64,000 nt of DNA from Sipunculus nudus (Eukaryota; Annelida; Sipuncula; Golfingiida; Sipunculidae), in assembly GCA_026874595.1 (NCBI GenBank), contig CM049307.1, forward strand, positions 78,836,643-78,900,642, read 5' to 3'. The translations under genes and the position numbers were made by a program. Below are positions 48,676 to 61,400 of this stretch, piece after piece (the stretch's first letter is position 1; every line of letters begins with the position of its first letter). A model generated the notes under the pieces. The model was not told the origin of the DNA. It ran no database searches and saw only the letters and a program-made list of their open reading frames with translations.

Positions 48676-51315
48676 TGGAACGCCTGCTACGTCCTCAAGT
48701 GTTTGAAATCGACCCGTCTCACCCAGAAGCAGCCAAACGATGGACCAACTTTTACAGAACTTTAGAAAACTTTATTGGGGTCATTAAACCCGAAAAGGGG
48801 ACAGACATCGAAATCATGAAACTTAAAACTCTTATAAACTATATATCTGCTGACGTGCTCGATTTTATTGTTGAGGCTGAAACATATACTGCCGCAATAA
48901 AAATGCTCAACACCCTATACGTGAGACCTAAAAATGAGGTATTTGCACGTCATGTTCTTGCCACTAGACGCCAGGAGGCTACTGAAAGCCTTGATGCATA
49001 TATGCAAGTTCTGAAGTCACTGAGTAAAGAATGTAATTTTCAGGCCGTTGATGCAGATCAAAACCGGAATGACTACATTCGTGATGCCTTCATTAATGGA
49101 CTACAGTCTAATTCAATACGCCAAAGGCTTCCAGAGAACACAACTCTGACACTGCAGACTGCTTTTGATCAAGCCAGATCACTTGAGAGTGCTCAAAAAC
49201 AAAGTGCAACTTATCACTCGTCCTCTTACATGCTGAATGCCGCCACAAACAAACCACTTAGCACAGGCAAGGAAAGTTCTTTGTTTCCAGATGAATGTGA
49301 TTCCCGTCCTAGTGACAATCTAATGGCAGCGGCCTCTAACAAATCTAGCTGTTTTTTCTGTGGAAACCCACGGCATCCTCGGAGTAGGTGCCCTGCTCGA
49401 GATGAGGTATGCCATCGATGTCAAAAGAAGGGGCATTTCTCAAAAGTTTGCAGGTCTGCACCAAGTAAGAATGCGTCAGCTATTGTACCTTCTACACTTG
49501 CAACAGTCACTGCTACAACTGGAACAAGTAATTTACAGAGAACACTGGTTAAGTGCAAACTAAACGGTCAGTATGAAACTGTTGTTTTGCTAGATACAGG
49601 AAGCTCTGACAGCTATATAGACACTGAGCTGGTGAAACAACTGAACATTGACTTAATACCTTGCCTCAGCAAAGTGAAAATGGCTGACTCCTCACTCAAT
49701 GTAGATATTGAAGGATACTGCTATGTTACCATTAGTTTGCTAGGGCAGGAGTATACTCAAGTAAAGCTCCTAGTTCTTAAATCTCTCTGTGCTCCAGTGC
49801 TGCTGGGCCATGACTTTCTTGGACAACACTCCTCCTTAGAAGTTGCGTTCGGAGGATCAAGGCCCCCACTCAGGTTGAACTCTGTCACCCCTGCTTCTGT
49901 GAGTGCACCACCACTTTTTAAACACCTCACAGCTGACTGCCACCCAATAGCTGTGAAGTCTAGACGCTTCTCAGAGGAGGACCGCAACCTCATCCGTCAG
50001 GAAGTAAATAGGTTGCTAGAACACAAAATCATTGAACACAGTGAGTCACCCTGGAGAGCCCAAGTTTTGGTTACCAAGGATGAGAGACACAAAAAAAGGA
50101 TGGTGGTTGATTATTCCCAGACTATCAATCGTTTCACTCAACTTGACGCATACCCCCTTCCGAGAATCGATGAAATGATTGAAAATATCGCTCAGTTCCG
50201 CATCTTCACTACCCTGGACTTGAAGAGTGCCTACCACCAAGTACCTATCCTTGAACAAGAGAAACATTTCACTGGTTTTGAAGCCGACGGGAAACTCTAT
50301 CAGTTCACTCGCATTCCATTTGGTGTGACAAACGGTGTGGCTGCGTTTCAGCGGACAATAGATAATATAATCGCAGAAAACAAGCTATGCGGAATCTACG
50401 CTTATGTTGACAATGTAACTGTTTGTGTCATGAATCAGCAAGAACATGACGACAATCTCCAGAAATTCTTGCAAGTAGCAAATCAAAAGAAGCTAGAATT
50501 CAATGAAACAAAGACTGTATATTCTACAGAAACACTGAACATCCTAGGCTACACAGTCTCACATGGCAGTTACAGACCTGACCCAGAACGTTTAAGACCA
50601 TTGCTTGAGCTTCCTCTTCCCCAAACAAAAAAGGAACTTGAGAGAGTATTGGGTATGTTCTCTTACTATGCTTAGTGGATCCAACACTTCTCCACTAAAG
50701 TGCATCCACTGGTCTCATCTCAGTCATTCCCTCTAGCCAAGGAAGCTGTTGAAGCATTCAGAGCCCTGACACAGGACATAAGCTCAGCAGTAGTAGTAAC
50801 AGTTGATAGGGATGTTCCCTTAGTCGTAGAGACAGATGCCTCTGAGTTTGCGATTGCTGCTACTCTCAATCAAAATGGTAGACCTGTTGCCTTTTTCTCA
50901 CGAACACTGAATGCCTCTGAACGCCGCCATCCAGCTGTAGAAAAGGAGGCATACGCTATCGTGGAAGCACTGAGAAAGTGGAAACACTACCTGCTTGGAA
51001 ATCATTTCCAATTAGTGACTGATCAGAGATCTGTCAGTTTTATGTTTGACAAACAGAACAGAGGAAAGATCAAGAATGAAAAACTCCAAAGGTGGCGCAT
51101 TGAACTCGCAAGCTACAGTTATGACATTGTGTATAGATCAGGAGAGAAGAATGTAGCACCTGATACTTTTTCTCGCATTCAGTGCTCCATGGTTACAAGT
51201 GATGAGAAAACATTGAAACATCTCCACGAATCTCTGTGTCATCCAGGAGTGACTAGAATGATTCATTTTGTGAAATGCCGTAACCTCCCCTACTCTGTTG
51301 ATGACATTCGCTGCT
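48675..51315 (+). pseudogene. Ty3/Gypsy gag-pol, stop in RT region, integrase lost
   Basis: One frame encodes Gag and Pol. The Gag capsid-like region covers residues 1-200. Two CCHC zinc knuckles lie at about 226-239 and 246-259. The aspartic protease has LLDTGSSDSYID (catalytic D near 307). The RT spans about 405-590, with TTLDLKSAYHQ and the active-site box YVDN (577-580). A single TAG at 50673-50675 ends the first 666 codons, but the same frame resumes at once and carries RNase H (ETDAS, EKEAYAI, VTDQRS). Just after SLCHPGVTRMIHF the frame ends at 51315 without the zinc-binding and core integrase. It is a relative of Gypsy elements common in molluscs. Gag, protease and RT are well preserved, so insertion was fairly recent, but the copy cannot integrate on its own. 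Confidence 0.85.
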
Positions 51316-51609
51316 AATCCAGCTTACGCCCATGTTCGTTTACCTGATGGGCGTGAAACTACCGTTTCTGTGAGACACCTGGCACCTAGGGGCGACCCGA
51401 GTCCATCCACTGTTGGAAATGAAGAATCTGCTCTTCCTGATGTAACAGACAGGGACCATGAATCTGCAAACAAAGATGCTGTCACACCAAGTGCCCCTGT
51501 TACAGCTCAGCCAGAGACACTCACTCCTTTTATACAGACCGAGCAATCTGTAAACTTCCCTACGGACTCTGTCCCTGCCAGATGCACTCGCTCTGGACGA
51601 GAATACTAA
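51298..51609 (+). pseudogene. Gypsy pol C-terminal tail, fused after the integrase deletion
   Basis: In a different frame from gag-pol, it reads NPAYAHVRLPDGRETTVSVR then HLAPRGD, the segment that follows integrase in this type of element. The junction with the upstream frame lies within 51298-51315. The missing DNA between (integrase zinc finger and catalytic core) was evidently removed in one event. Ends at TAA 51609. Confidence 0.7.
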
Positions 51610-51783
51610 ATGTTACCCTACCGGTGCATTGCCCCGGCCCAGAATCTTAAAGATTAACTTTTAAGAATGTCCCTTACTGAACAGATTTTCATTTGTCTTC
51701 AAGAAGTTAGTTTTAAATAACACGATCTGTGACCTTTTTCCACCCAGAGGGTGAGCTATCCTTGTTACTTCTCAATCACCACA
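51610..51783 (+). other. Putative 3' LTR, 174 bp
   Basis: Starts TGTTACC directly after the pol tail stop and ends CACCACA, with TG...CA boundaries and a size seen in compact Gypsy LTRs. Only its last 32 bp match the 5' flank, so the pair is not a normal one. No clear polypurine tract precedes it. Confidence 0.4.
51752..51783 (+). repeat. 32-bp direct repeat, 3' copy
   Basis: Identical to 48628-48659. It is followed at once by the GGTAT-rich right end of the large insertion. Confidence 0.6.
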
Positions 51784-51950
51784 CGCGGTATGGGGTATTT
51801 TATTAAATATTATTAGGATACCCTTTCCTGAGGTATTATACAAAACATTTGTCAAGATACCCATGTCATGGGGAAAAATAGGTAGAGTTTCCGCACTCTA
51901 CCTCTGTTGCTACAGAATACCTGTATAACATACCATTTTTTCTAACAGTG
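51784..51950. repeat. Right terminal region of the insertion
   Basis: GGTAT/ATACC words recur, and a perfect small hairpin GGTAGAGT...ACTCTACC lies at about 51882-51903. The outermost bases CTAACAGTG invert the left terminus. Confidence 0.6.
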
Positions 51951-52025
51951 CAGCAGACACCAGGCCGCCAATGAATCCAGAAACACGCAGTCCGAAAACC
52001 TTCACGAAGGCACTCGTAAACAATG
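51951..52025 (-). pseudogene. Copy B exon 2, 5' part
   Basis: Encodes ALFTSAFVKVFGLRVSGFIG then GLVSA after a TTCTTAG acceptor. It matches the first half of copy C exon 2 and is cut by the insertion. Confidence 0.75.
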
Positions 52026-52443
52026 CTAAGAAATATGAGACGTGTTAATCAGCAATGAACGCTATATATCAATAAGACTGGCCGCCGATGACTGCGAATG
52101 ACAAAATCGTCCTGCAAATATTAACAGATCATTAAAATATATGCAAACTTTCATTTCCCAATCGGCATTGCTTGGAAAACATGATGCAGAATGATGAGTA
52201 TAATAATGTCAAGCAAAATAAAGTGCTTATTTTATAACATAAAATGTGAAAATTAAAAGGTAATGCGGTGGGAAGTATATGTGGTTCCCTTCAATACACA
52301 GAAAAAGGGTCATTTGTAAACGGAAATCAGACACATTGCATTTTTAATCCATTTTTTTCGAGATTTGGATTAGCTAAGCAACTCAATGACAACACCTTAT
52401 TAAAAAACATTTATTAAACCATGAAAGATTTGAATCATCCTAC

Positions 52444-52924
52444 CACCAAAATGTGTCATGAAATCCAGTGTTGCTAACGGGAGTGACAGCCTGGAGACGT
52501 AGGCAGAGTAATACGACTTCAAGTCCTTGTAGATAACGCCATAGGAAGACTGTAATCCATCAGTAAGAAAACAAGAGAAAAAGCCGACGGCAAGAACCAC
52601 GTAACTGGACCAGGTCTCAATGCTCTCCGTTTCATCATTAGGTTCCGTTATGCCACAATCCAATTTCCATGTTGGTCCGCCTGTCCCTCGAACCGTTTTT
52701 CCTTTTGTTCCTTTTCCGTCGGAGTCCGATTCTAAATTATCATCAGCCCATTTTCGTTTTAATTCTCCTTGGTTAGTATTTTTATCTGTGGGTGTTTTTA
52801 ACAATTTTCCTGATCGAAAGGGAGTTAGATCTACTTGACCTCTCGATTCCGTAAGTGCGTTTTTGTCAGTTCCCGAATTATCATGTTTGATCAATATTTC
52901 GGACCATTCGTCACTTCCCGCCAT
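52444..52924 (-). pseudogene. Copy B exon 1
   Basis: ATG at 52924. A polar N-terminal tail of about 110 residues is followed by ESIETWSSYVVLAVGFF and TDGLQSSYGVIYKDLKSYYS, the first helices. It ends in phase 1 at GGTG/GTAGGA, a GT donor where copies A and C have GC. The exon itself is intact. Confidence 0.75.
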
Positions 52925-54216
52925 TTCAGTTTGTTCTTATAACTTTGATTCTACCGTAGCCTCTGTACCTATGCTTCAAGGTAAACTGGAATGTGGTCGA
53001 ATAGGGAAAATATTTGCAGGTGTTTTTATTTGAAATTAAAAAAAAACTCGTGATCATGAATGGTGTCTTACTGTGCTACCTAAAATAACATCAATGCGGC
53101 CAATAAGAGCCAGCATTACCTTTTGTTGCGGGTGTTTATGTTTAATATTCACGACATCAATAATATATGCATACTATATTCTTTTGGAATTTTACATTAT
53201 TAGTTTTAATCATCAGAAGGTATATATATATATATATATATATATTAACAAAGGCTCACAGAAAGAGGTTATGAAAAGAACATGATCTTTTGCATATTTT
53301 CCGAGAAAAAATGTGGGGTTGTTGCCCGCCCAATATATTGATAAATCCGGTCGACCGGCTTATGCCCGCACAACTACACATTAATCATGCATGCACATAA
53401 TCGTGAATACACCAGCCATACGAAGGACGGCATTGCAGTGGTCATCCACCATGTTGCATTGATATCGTGGTAACAGCCCAAAATTTTATAAAATTATAAC
53501 AGTAGACTACAAACGACGACTTAACACAAAAGAATACATGTAAATTCACAACACAAACTGAAAATTCGTCTCTGTGGTAAGGAGCTTTTTTCCTCTATCG
53601 CCTACAAGTTTGCTCTCGTCCAGTAACCCGTACGAGCAATGCTTGTACTAATGCGGCCAGAAAATCAACAAACATGCAAAGGGATTTACCAATATGCCGA
53701 GTTGAAACGGAAGTTTTCTCGCTCATGGTAGGTTTTGTTAGAATGTATACTAAAAAGCTTAGGACTGATCAGTTGTATGTAAGTGACACCGTATTTGTAG
53801 GCCATGATACATTATGAAAAATAAGGAAATATTTGCATCCCCATAGAGCCTTAAAATGCGTTATTCTTCGAAAGTTGTAACGACACTCTAACAGTCAGCA
53901 GACTTTTGAGGGTTAAAGGGCCGAAACGGCGCGAACATGCACATCAAGTGAATTTTACCGGTCATTATGCCAAATTCTGGTTTCGTCGTCAGGATATGCT
54001 GTATTGTCGTCTTCAATGGTAAAAGGGAGCAACCTTGCTAAATATCGGCTGACTCCGGTTCTGTTATCACATGAGTTTTCCGGTCGAATAAGAGAAAACT
54101 TTATTACCTCATGGACCGTTATATCATAAAGAAGTTGAATAACATTGAATTTCTCTTGTCAAACAACTAATCTTCTTTTATGAAGTTAAGAAAAGAAGTG
54201 GCCATGACCTCTTTCC

Positions 54217-54259
<43 letters not shown>

Positions 54260-56083
54260 AATTATCCCTTTCTTTTTAAATTGACGTTATTTGTTCAACA
54301 AATACCTTTTACGTGTATATAAGGCGGTACGTAGATGGTCCAGAATTTCCGGCCGACAAACAGACGATGGGTCCCGGGTTGGTTAAAAGTAACCTGCAGT
54401 AGACTTTATTCCCGGAGAGAGGGAATATGTGGCATGTAATTATACAAATGTAGCTTTACAGGTGCTGGACAGCTGAAAACACAGAGGGCCGAGTCGTTAA
54501 TGGGAGCAATCTGATTTAATTGATTGTTTCTGGGTTTCACTAACGAACCGCCCCCGTGATTATATAGACTTAAGCAAGTCAGGATGATTGACACACATTA
54601 ACGGTGTGCATGTACTGAAAACATGCCGGTTTAAGTTTATTCTGATTTTGTTGCAATTGCGGAAAGATACACGTTTCAATTCCGTTTGAATTACGGCTTA
54701 AATATTATATATTTAAAAACAGCAATATACACGTGTAAATAATAGACACCAACAAGTGCATGTAAAAATTCTGAAAGCACACTTAGTCCCGGGTGATCTC
54801 TTGCGGGAACATGTATACAACGGCGGACACAATCCCAAACGCACTTTTGAATTCACCACATCCTATGGCTATAACATAGGCACCCCCAACTAATGACATT
54901 CAGACAATTCCTAATTATATCCCAAACCGCAGAATTAATAATATAAGGTTACACTAATATTTTATTTTCCATCGCAATTTTCGTATCACCCCCTCGCTTC
55001 GTTTGGTTGTGCCAGTGAGAGGGTCCATTGCATCATGCTTTCCCCTCGGTAAGCTTTAAAAAACAGGAAAAGGCATAAGGCATAAGGAGTTTTAGCTAAA
55101 CATCAAGTGAATAATCAATGGAAGCATTCCCCCTTGAGGTGGCACAGGCATAAATAAAAATCTAAAATAATGACCGATCTGTAGTCAGCCAATATTCAAC
55201 CACAGGGCTTAATTTGCTTCACCTGCATTTGGTGTACTCATTGCTACATGTGCATAATGATTGATTATATGATCATCTGCACAGTACACCAAGAAAGCAC
55301 TCATGACAGTAAATATATTATTTGCTTACCGCCATATAACACGAAGTTTGGATTTACCAGCGGGCGTATGACCTGAACAACATGGTCGGCGAGTAACAGT
55401 GCGTACCCTATATAAAATTGATAATAAGAAGTCTGTCGTATATTCCTGTATCATCTGCTGACATAAGTGGCAGTACCTGGGCACGACACTAGCAGGAACA
55501 TAACTCACTCCAAGAGGACTATATTAAAAAAAAACTGAAGAACGATTTTCTAGAGACAGAAGGTGACTATAGAACGCGTGCTACATGAAGGAGATACACC
55601 TGATGGGGATAGAGAAAAAATGTGGTGTAGATTGTTTTAGCTCAGCCGACTGAAAGTCAAGTGAGGGATTGGAATGGCGCTTTGTCCGTTGTCCTCCCGT
55701 CCGTTAGTAAGACACAAATCGTACCCGTTGACCCTTAACTTCTAACTGATAATTAAGGAAGGTAAATGGAAAACTGGAAATCTGAAATTAGGTCACTCCG
55801 ACCTTTGTTTTCTAGAGGGCTATGGGGCCTCTTTGTACCCTCCAGGATAGATAAAAAATGATAGAAAACCTCAGGTATATTGATATTTAATGCATTCATC
55901 ACAACGATCAGTTATTGATAAAAATTAAACATCAACACGGGAATTTCAAAAGAATATCCATATTTTATGTAAATTGATTACATAAAAATGTATATAAACA
56001 ATTATGATAATTATTAAGCTAAAAGACAATTTGACATTTAAATATGCATTGCACGGTACAAAATAACATTTTTATCAAGTTAT
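52925..56083. other. No gene established
   Basis: Contains (TA)n at 53219-53247 and (CT)n at 54219-54257. A minus-strand hydrophobic open piece at about 54905-54795 (GGAYVIAIGCGEF, then SAVVYMFPQE), preceded by an AG, is not assigned. A reverse-oriented unit of the GTTAAC repeat is at 55635-55860. Confidence 0.35.
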
Positions 56084-56085
56084 TA

Positions 56086-56738
56086 GCTCCATTTACACAC
56101 GTTTTTCTGGAGCGCTCCACGTCGTTTAGCGCGCGCCAAGTCCAAAAAACGCGCCAGATTTCGAGAATTTTTGGTCTGGAACGCGCTACATTTTGACCAC
56201 CAGTTTGTGTCGGTTCCAGATTCTAGCGGCTATTCTTGGGCTATTTTCACTTTCTCGACTTCTTGATAAAATTACACCCACGAATCGGGAAGGGGCTGTG
56301 CCTTTACATGTGCAGGGAACTTTTCAATTGTCAATTTGGGGTTAATAACGTAACGTCACACTAGCCCAATTAACACTACAAAAATGCGGCGCGCGCTAGA
56401 CCGGTCCAGAACAATGTGGAGCGGGCTATATGTTAACTTGCGTTCACACTGTGACGGACCAAATGACCATGTAGATTGAGCTATCCTGTCAAGTTATGGC
56501 CGCATTGCACTTGGCCCGGCCTAGAATCTCCATTGCGTTTACACGCAGATAATACTGCAATCCAGCATGGTCTAGATTTGATTCCCCCTTGCTCGCATTG
56601 GTAAATCCCTGTCACATGACAGCCGAGTTTTGCTGGAGCGCGCTCCAGACCGAAAATCCTCGAAATCTGGCGCGTTTGGGGGACATGGCGCGCGCTAAAC
56701 GATGTAGAGCGCTCAAGAAAAACGTGTGTGAATGGGGC
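56086..56738. mobile_element. 653-bp MITE with ~105-bp terminal inverted repeats
   Basis: The left arm starts GCTCCATTTACACACG (56086) and the right arm ends CGTGTGTGAATGGGGC (56738). The arms pair over about 105 bp with roughly 85-90 percent identity and are rich in GCGCGC. TA flanks both ends. There is no transposase, so it is non-autonomous. Confidence 0.75.
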
Positions 56739-56740
56739 TA

Positions 56741-58351
56741 TTGTTAACCTGGCTTGTTTTGTCCCGGCCCCAGAGTTTCTTATCGGTGCTTGTAGATTTC
56801 ATTGTCGATTTCAACAACAAGGCCAGTACAACTCGACCAATACGGGTTTGATCGGGAAAAAATATGGTCCTCCTCTATTTATTATACCCTTGCAATCGAC
56901 TAAATTTGAAGATCCGAAAAAAAACATTTTAAATAAATTAGACTAAATTTATGTTAATGTAATCACCTACTCCAAAATAAACAAATCGTTTCGTGAATAT
57001 TTGGCTTCATTGTATACAAACGTGGTGACTAACTGCACTTTTTAAAAAGCATCTTGATTTATTTCACATGCCATATATGTAACTTATGTAACTTAGTATT
57101 TTAAACAAATGTAAGGTTTGATTTACTATTTAACTATCCATGTTAATACAAAATTATCCTAAAAAATGGAGTCGACATAATGCCAGAGGGTCAGTGTATA
57201 GTATAATTTTGAAGAGTGTCTGTAACCCAGGTGTCAAAGACAACATCAAATAAGGCAATAAATCCTGATGTCCCAATGTCAAGTATTTATGATAAATTGC
57301 TATATATGTAGTTACCAATTTAACAGTCGTGTCGCCTTTTTAACGCTGCCTTGTCAAACACGGTAATGCATTGTGTCCCATGTGCCGACTGTAGCGACAC
57401 CTGGGACACGATGATGCATGCAATCCGTTTTTCAAGAGGTGTGCTCAAAACAAATATAAGCAAATGCAATAATGCACAGCATGAAATATTTTATTGGAAT
57501 ACTCATATTGTTTTGTTAGTATAATTATACAGTATCTGCTATGTCTACAAAAATCACTCTAGCAATGCAATAAAGTTTACGTGATGTTGTAAAGCGTGCC
57601 GATTATTTAAAATGTTTAATCTCTTTAAAAACTTTTCTTGATGTTGTTCGTTTTACTTTAGCGTTTATGCATTTTATTGTACAGCAATTTAGTATTTTGA
57701 TAATGATAATAATAATGATAATAATAGTTATAATAATAAGTATACTTATAATGAAAATAATTATTATCATCATTTTCTTAATGCTTTATTGTGTTTATTT
57801 GGTGAAACACAACACGTGAAGAAGACATCCTAATAAAGTAATGTGGATTGCAAACGTAGAATTAACAGTTTTCACTTATATGAGTTGGCATGATTAAAGC
57901 TAACCGCGAGATAATAAAAATCGTCTAATAGTGTATCATCTAAACACTAGATGGTGCTGAAAAGCAAAAGCTTCAATTGGTAAATAACAACGGTCGTGTC
58001 CCCAAGTATTTCATTTAAATTTGAGAAATGGGTATGTTAAGTGAATGTAGATCATATGCTAAGACAAGGTTACTTTTTATATCATTATCTACAATGGAGT
58101 GAAAATTTCGTCCGTCCTCAATTGCTTCCTACAGGACTTAAACGTACGTGTTTGACAAATAACGGATAAGATATATGCAATTTCGCATAAGGTTAGCATA
58201 AAAATTGATATTTGCTCGCACACATTTCTATTTTGATTCAAATGAGAAAATTTCCTGCATTCCTGGTTATATTTTTTTCTAGGTTTCCAAATGACTATAC
58301 AGGATATTATGAGATTCTTTTAATAAACACGCTGCACATCCTCATAAACAG
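56741..58351. other. Spacer downstream of copy C
   Basis: Minus-strand AATAAA hexamers (TTTATT at 57785 and 57795 on the plus strand) could end the copy C transcript about 560 bp after its stop. AAT-rich repeats lie near 57700-57775. No gene is seen. Confidence 0.35.
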
Positions 58352-58482
58352 TCATCCGGAACTTTTTTCTGAAGGCCCATCAGGAGATCGAACGAGGAAT
58401 GTAATGAAAAACGATAGGAAAAATTGCCCCCCGGCCAGATAAAATGCAGGGTCGTAGGAGTTCAGGTTATCCCGGATAAACC
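58352..58482 (-). CDS. Copy C exon 5
   Basis: 131 nt, FIRDNLNSYDPAFYLAGGQF then a hydrophobic helix and SPDGPSEKSSG, TGA. Acceptor GTTTCAG. Confidence 0.8.
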
Positions 58483-61400
58483 CTGAAACAAACGTATGGG
58501 AAAATAAGCCTACAGTATAAAAAATGTTTAAAGAAAAAGCAATATACCGATCAGTTAAATAATAAACGTAATCGATAAATTTATCATATTTGAAGAAGAG
58601 AATACAACCAAATGTCAGTCTATCTGGAGACACGCTTGATATGAACAATGCAGAGTATTTTGTCTTCAGTAATTCATGTATTTTTTTTGTATCGTATATT
58701 ATAAAAAAAAAACATAATCTGTCAAATCAATGCTGTTGCTCAGCCTTAGACACGTCTTACCAGAAAGAGGCGCCGCAGTAAGGTAAGCCACACCAAACAC
58801 AAAGAACCAAATGCAGAAAGAACGAGCGACTCTCTCCTGTCCAAACAATTCTACAATAACGACCTGAAGCATCACAATGTGTCCACCTGTAAAATAAAAC
58901 ACACCACTTAAGTTAAAGTGCACATTATCCAGCAGAATACCCAGTCTGGTCGTGTATTGCTTCCATCATTGCCAATATAACATCAGTGAAAATTCTCTAA
59001 TACAAATATATATAAAATCAAAAGAGGCAGAGAATCAGCTTATAACGTTGCTCCAAACAGAAAATCTGATTAAATTCTAATATTTTCTTTTCAAAAACTT
59101 AATGTATTGTTACAGTCAATCTTCAAAACTAAACTGATAATAGAACTCAAATTTCTTTATTTTCTCAGTATTTCCCTAATAAGTTGAAGTAAGGTTTGGG
59201 CTCAAAGCACAATTTCTGTAATCATGCATGTGTCGTTGTATTTGACGACCGGAAAGTGTATCCTGTCAAACTTTTATTGGCGTCATTTTATATTTACAAG
59301 TTGCCTTTAAATTGCAAAAGGTATTAGGTGGTACTCAGGCAGTTTTTAACATTTGGAGGCAAGTTTTTTTATGCAATAGATTTAAAGTTCGTTAACAAAG
59401 GAATCATCGCTTATTGTTCAGTTTATGCCAAAGAGAGACATGGTTAGGTTGGAATTAGGATAAACACTTTTTCTTCATATTAGTCCGTCCTTTTCTGACG
59501 TACTACTATGGACACCAGAATGTAACAAAGTATACACAAGAAGAAATTTTTATGCTAAAAATCGACCACTTTCATGTAACTGAATGCGTATTGTAGGATT
59601 CTACTTACACAAAACAACAAGTGACCCATGGATCATGACGCTCAGTTAAATTGACATACAGTTGATGCATGTAATAATTATTGATCTTATGATCTGGTGA
59701 AATATATTTGTTAAGGAACCTTGAAAATCGGAAGACTTCCAGTGTGCTAAAAATCATGTTTTTCCAAAAGTTCTTGGAATATAAGTAACAGCGACCTTAT
59801 TTGAGGTTTCCGAGAGGAATTTACCAGGAAGTCCTTAAATGCTAAGTTAGAAGCTTCTACATCAAACGTGTGTCAATCTGACTGATAGGGTACATAAAAA
59901 TCATTTTCTTTCACAGTGACATAGTGTACAGAATATAGGTCACAGTGACTTATTATTTTATTTGGATGTCCAACGAGACATTACAATGATCACCGTTAAC
60001 GTTAAGAAAGATATGTTTGTCCTGTGTGACTTCCTGGGTGCTCCAAATCAGGTTTTCTACCTGTACCCCATAGAAAATAGAACACAGTGACCTAATTTCA
60101 GGATCCAAACGAGAATTGCCAAGGACCTTTCGAGATGTTATATCTGAAAGTTCTAGGTTCAAAGGTAAAATTTTTTGCCTTGCCTGCCTTGGTGCCCATA
60201 ATTATACTTTTTGCCAGTCGCTGCAGAATTAAGGTGATTTTGACCGACCTAGTTTCTGACCAAAGAAACTTAGCCAGAATCTCCTTGGAGGTTGTGTCAT
60301 AATATTCTAGGACTAATGGTTACCATTTCTGTCCTGTCTTTGAGATTAAATTATACTTTTGGCCCGTATCCTGCAGTGTAGAGGATATCGTAACCTAATT
60401 TCATATTATCAAGAAGATATCGACAATGTTCTGGATAATTATTTTCGGAGGGTACTTACGAGCCCCATAGCCTCGAAGGATTTAGGTCGCAGTGACCTAA
60501 TTCTAGGTTTCCTTGGAGATTTTTTATTTTCCTCCGTGAGTTTCAGTTAGAAGTTTCTAGGTCCAGCGGTCACGACTTGTGCCCTGTTAACGGACAACCG
60601 GACGGACGGATGGACGACGGACAAAGTGATTGCTATAGCTCGGATGACTTTTCCAAAAGACTTACCACCTGCAAACCCGCATACAACAAGAACAGTGTAC
60701 ATTGACCAAATACTCCTTAAAGACGGTATCAAAATATGATTCACGCCAGCCAGGATGAGACAGAAGCGATGAAGCCGAATATGTCGTCCTTGTAGGAAGG
60801 ATGCATCGCCAATCAATCCGACCAATATCCGTCCTATGAGACTGCCAATCCCAATGCAAGAAACAAACCATCCGGTCTCGTATTTAGTAAATCCCATTTC
60901 TGTACCTTTGTCAGGTGCAAACACGTACACCAGTGGATATCCAAGCTGAGTAGTAAAAAGTGCCAGCATGTAGAGGACAAACGACAGCTCCTTCAACAGA
61001 CTGAAATCCACGGCGGTCTTTAATGCTGCCAACAGGTTATTTTCCGTCTGGGTGTTACCTTGTATATTTGATTGGTCACGTGGCTCTTGAAGATTATCGA
61101 CAAGACGTGTGTCTTCTATTTCTTTATCAGGTCGGAGCAGCATCGACAACCACGAACACTGAAAGACTATACCGGCTTGGATCAACATGCACCCACGCCA
61201 TGTGTATTTGTCCAGAAGATACCTGGTCAGAGGACCCATCGCAAACACGCCTACACTTGACCCTGCGTTTGCGATTCCCGTGGCTACGGCGCGATGTCGG
61301 TCAAAATATTTTGGAACCCCTACTGATGCCAAGAGCACTATGAATGAATATCCAAAACCTAAAATGCGAATGAAACCAGGTCACATTGAAGTGTGTGTAC

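Larger units (their letters stand above)
40990..51950. mobile_element. 10,961-bp insertion with CACT...AGTG ends
   Basis: It sits inside exon 2 of copy B. The left terminus CACTCTGTTAGAAGAAAAGG and the inverted right terminus CACTGTTAGAAAAAATGG are imperfect inverted repeats. GGTATTTT-type motifs and their complements are dense next to both ends. Flanking exon pieces of 75 and 69 nt sum to 144, the length of exon 2 in copy C, so little or no target duplication was made. CACT(G) ends with subterminal repeats recall EnSpm/CACTA elements, but their 3-bp target duplication is not seen and no transposase was found. The contents (tandem array, microprotein candidate, Gypsy gag-pol) look like nested or captured sequence. 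Confidence 0.65.
38049..52924 (-). pseudogene. MCT-like transporter copy B, split by an 11-kb insertion
   Basis: Minus-strand exons: 52924-52444, 52025-51951 plus 40989-40921 (one exon 2, split), 40288-39561, 39065-38940, 38194-38049. Layout and phases match copies A and C, so it is the same SLC16/MCT-type transporter. Lesions are the insertion at 40990-51950, a TGA at 40199-40197 where copies A and C have Gly or Ala-Gly context, a net frame change in the exon 3 loop (exon 3 is 728 nt, not a multiple of three as in A and C), and no AG at the exon 3 acceptor. The sequence is more diverged from A and C than they are from each other. It is a pseudogene with high likelihood. Confidence 0.8.

Noticed and set aside
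54795-54905. Fourth MCT-like exon on the minus strand
   Set aside because: Hydrophobic and preceded by an AG, but it does not align with any exon of copies A-C, so it is left unassigned.
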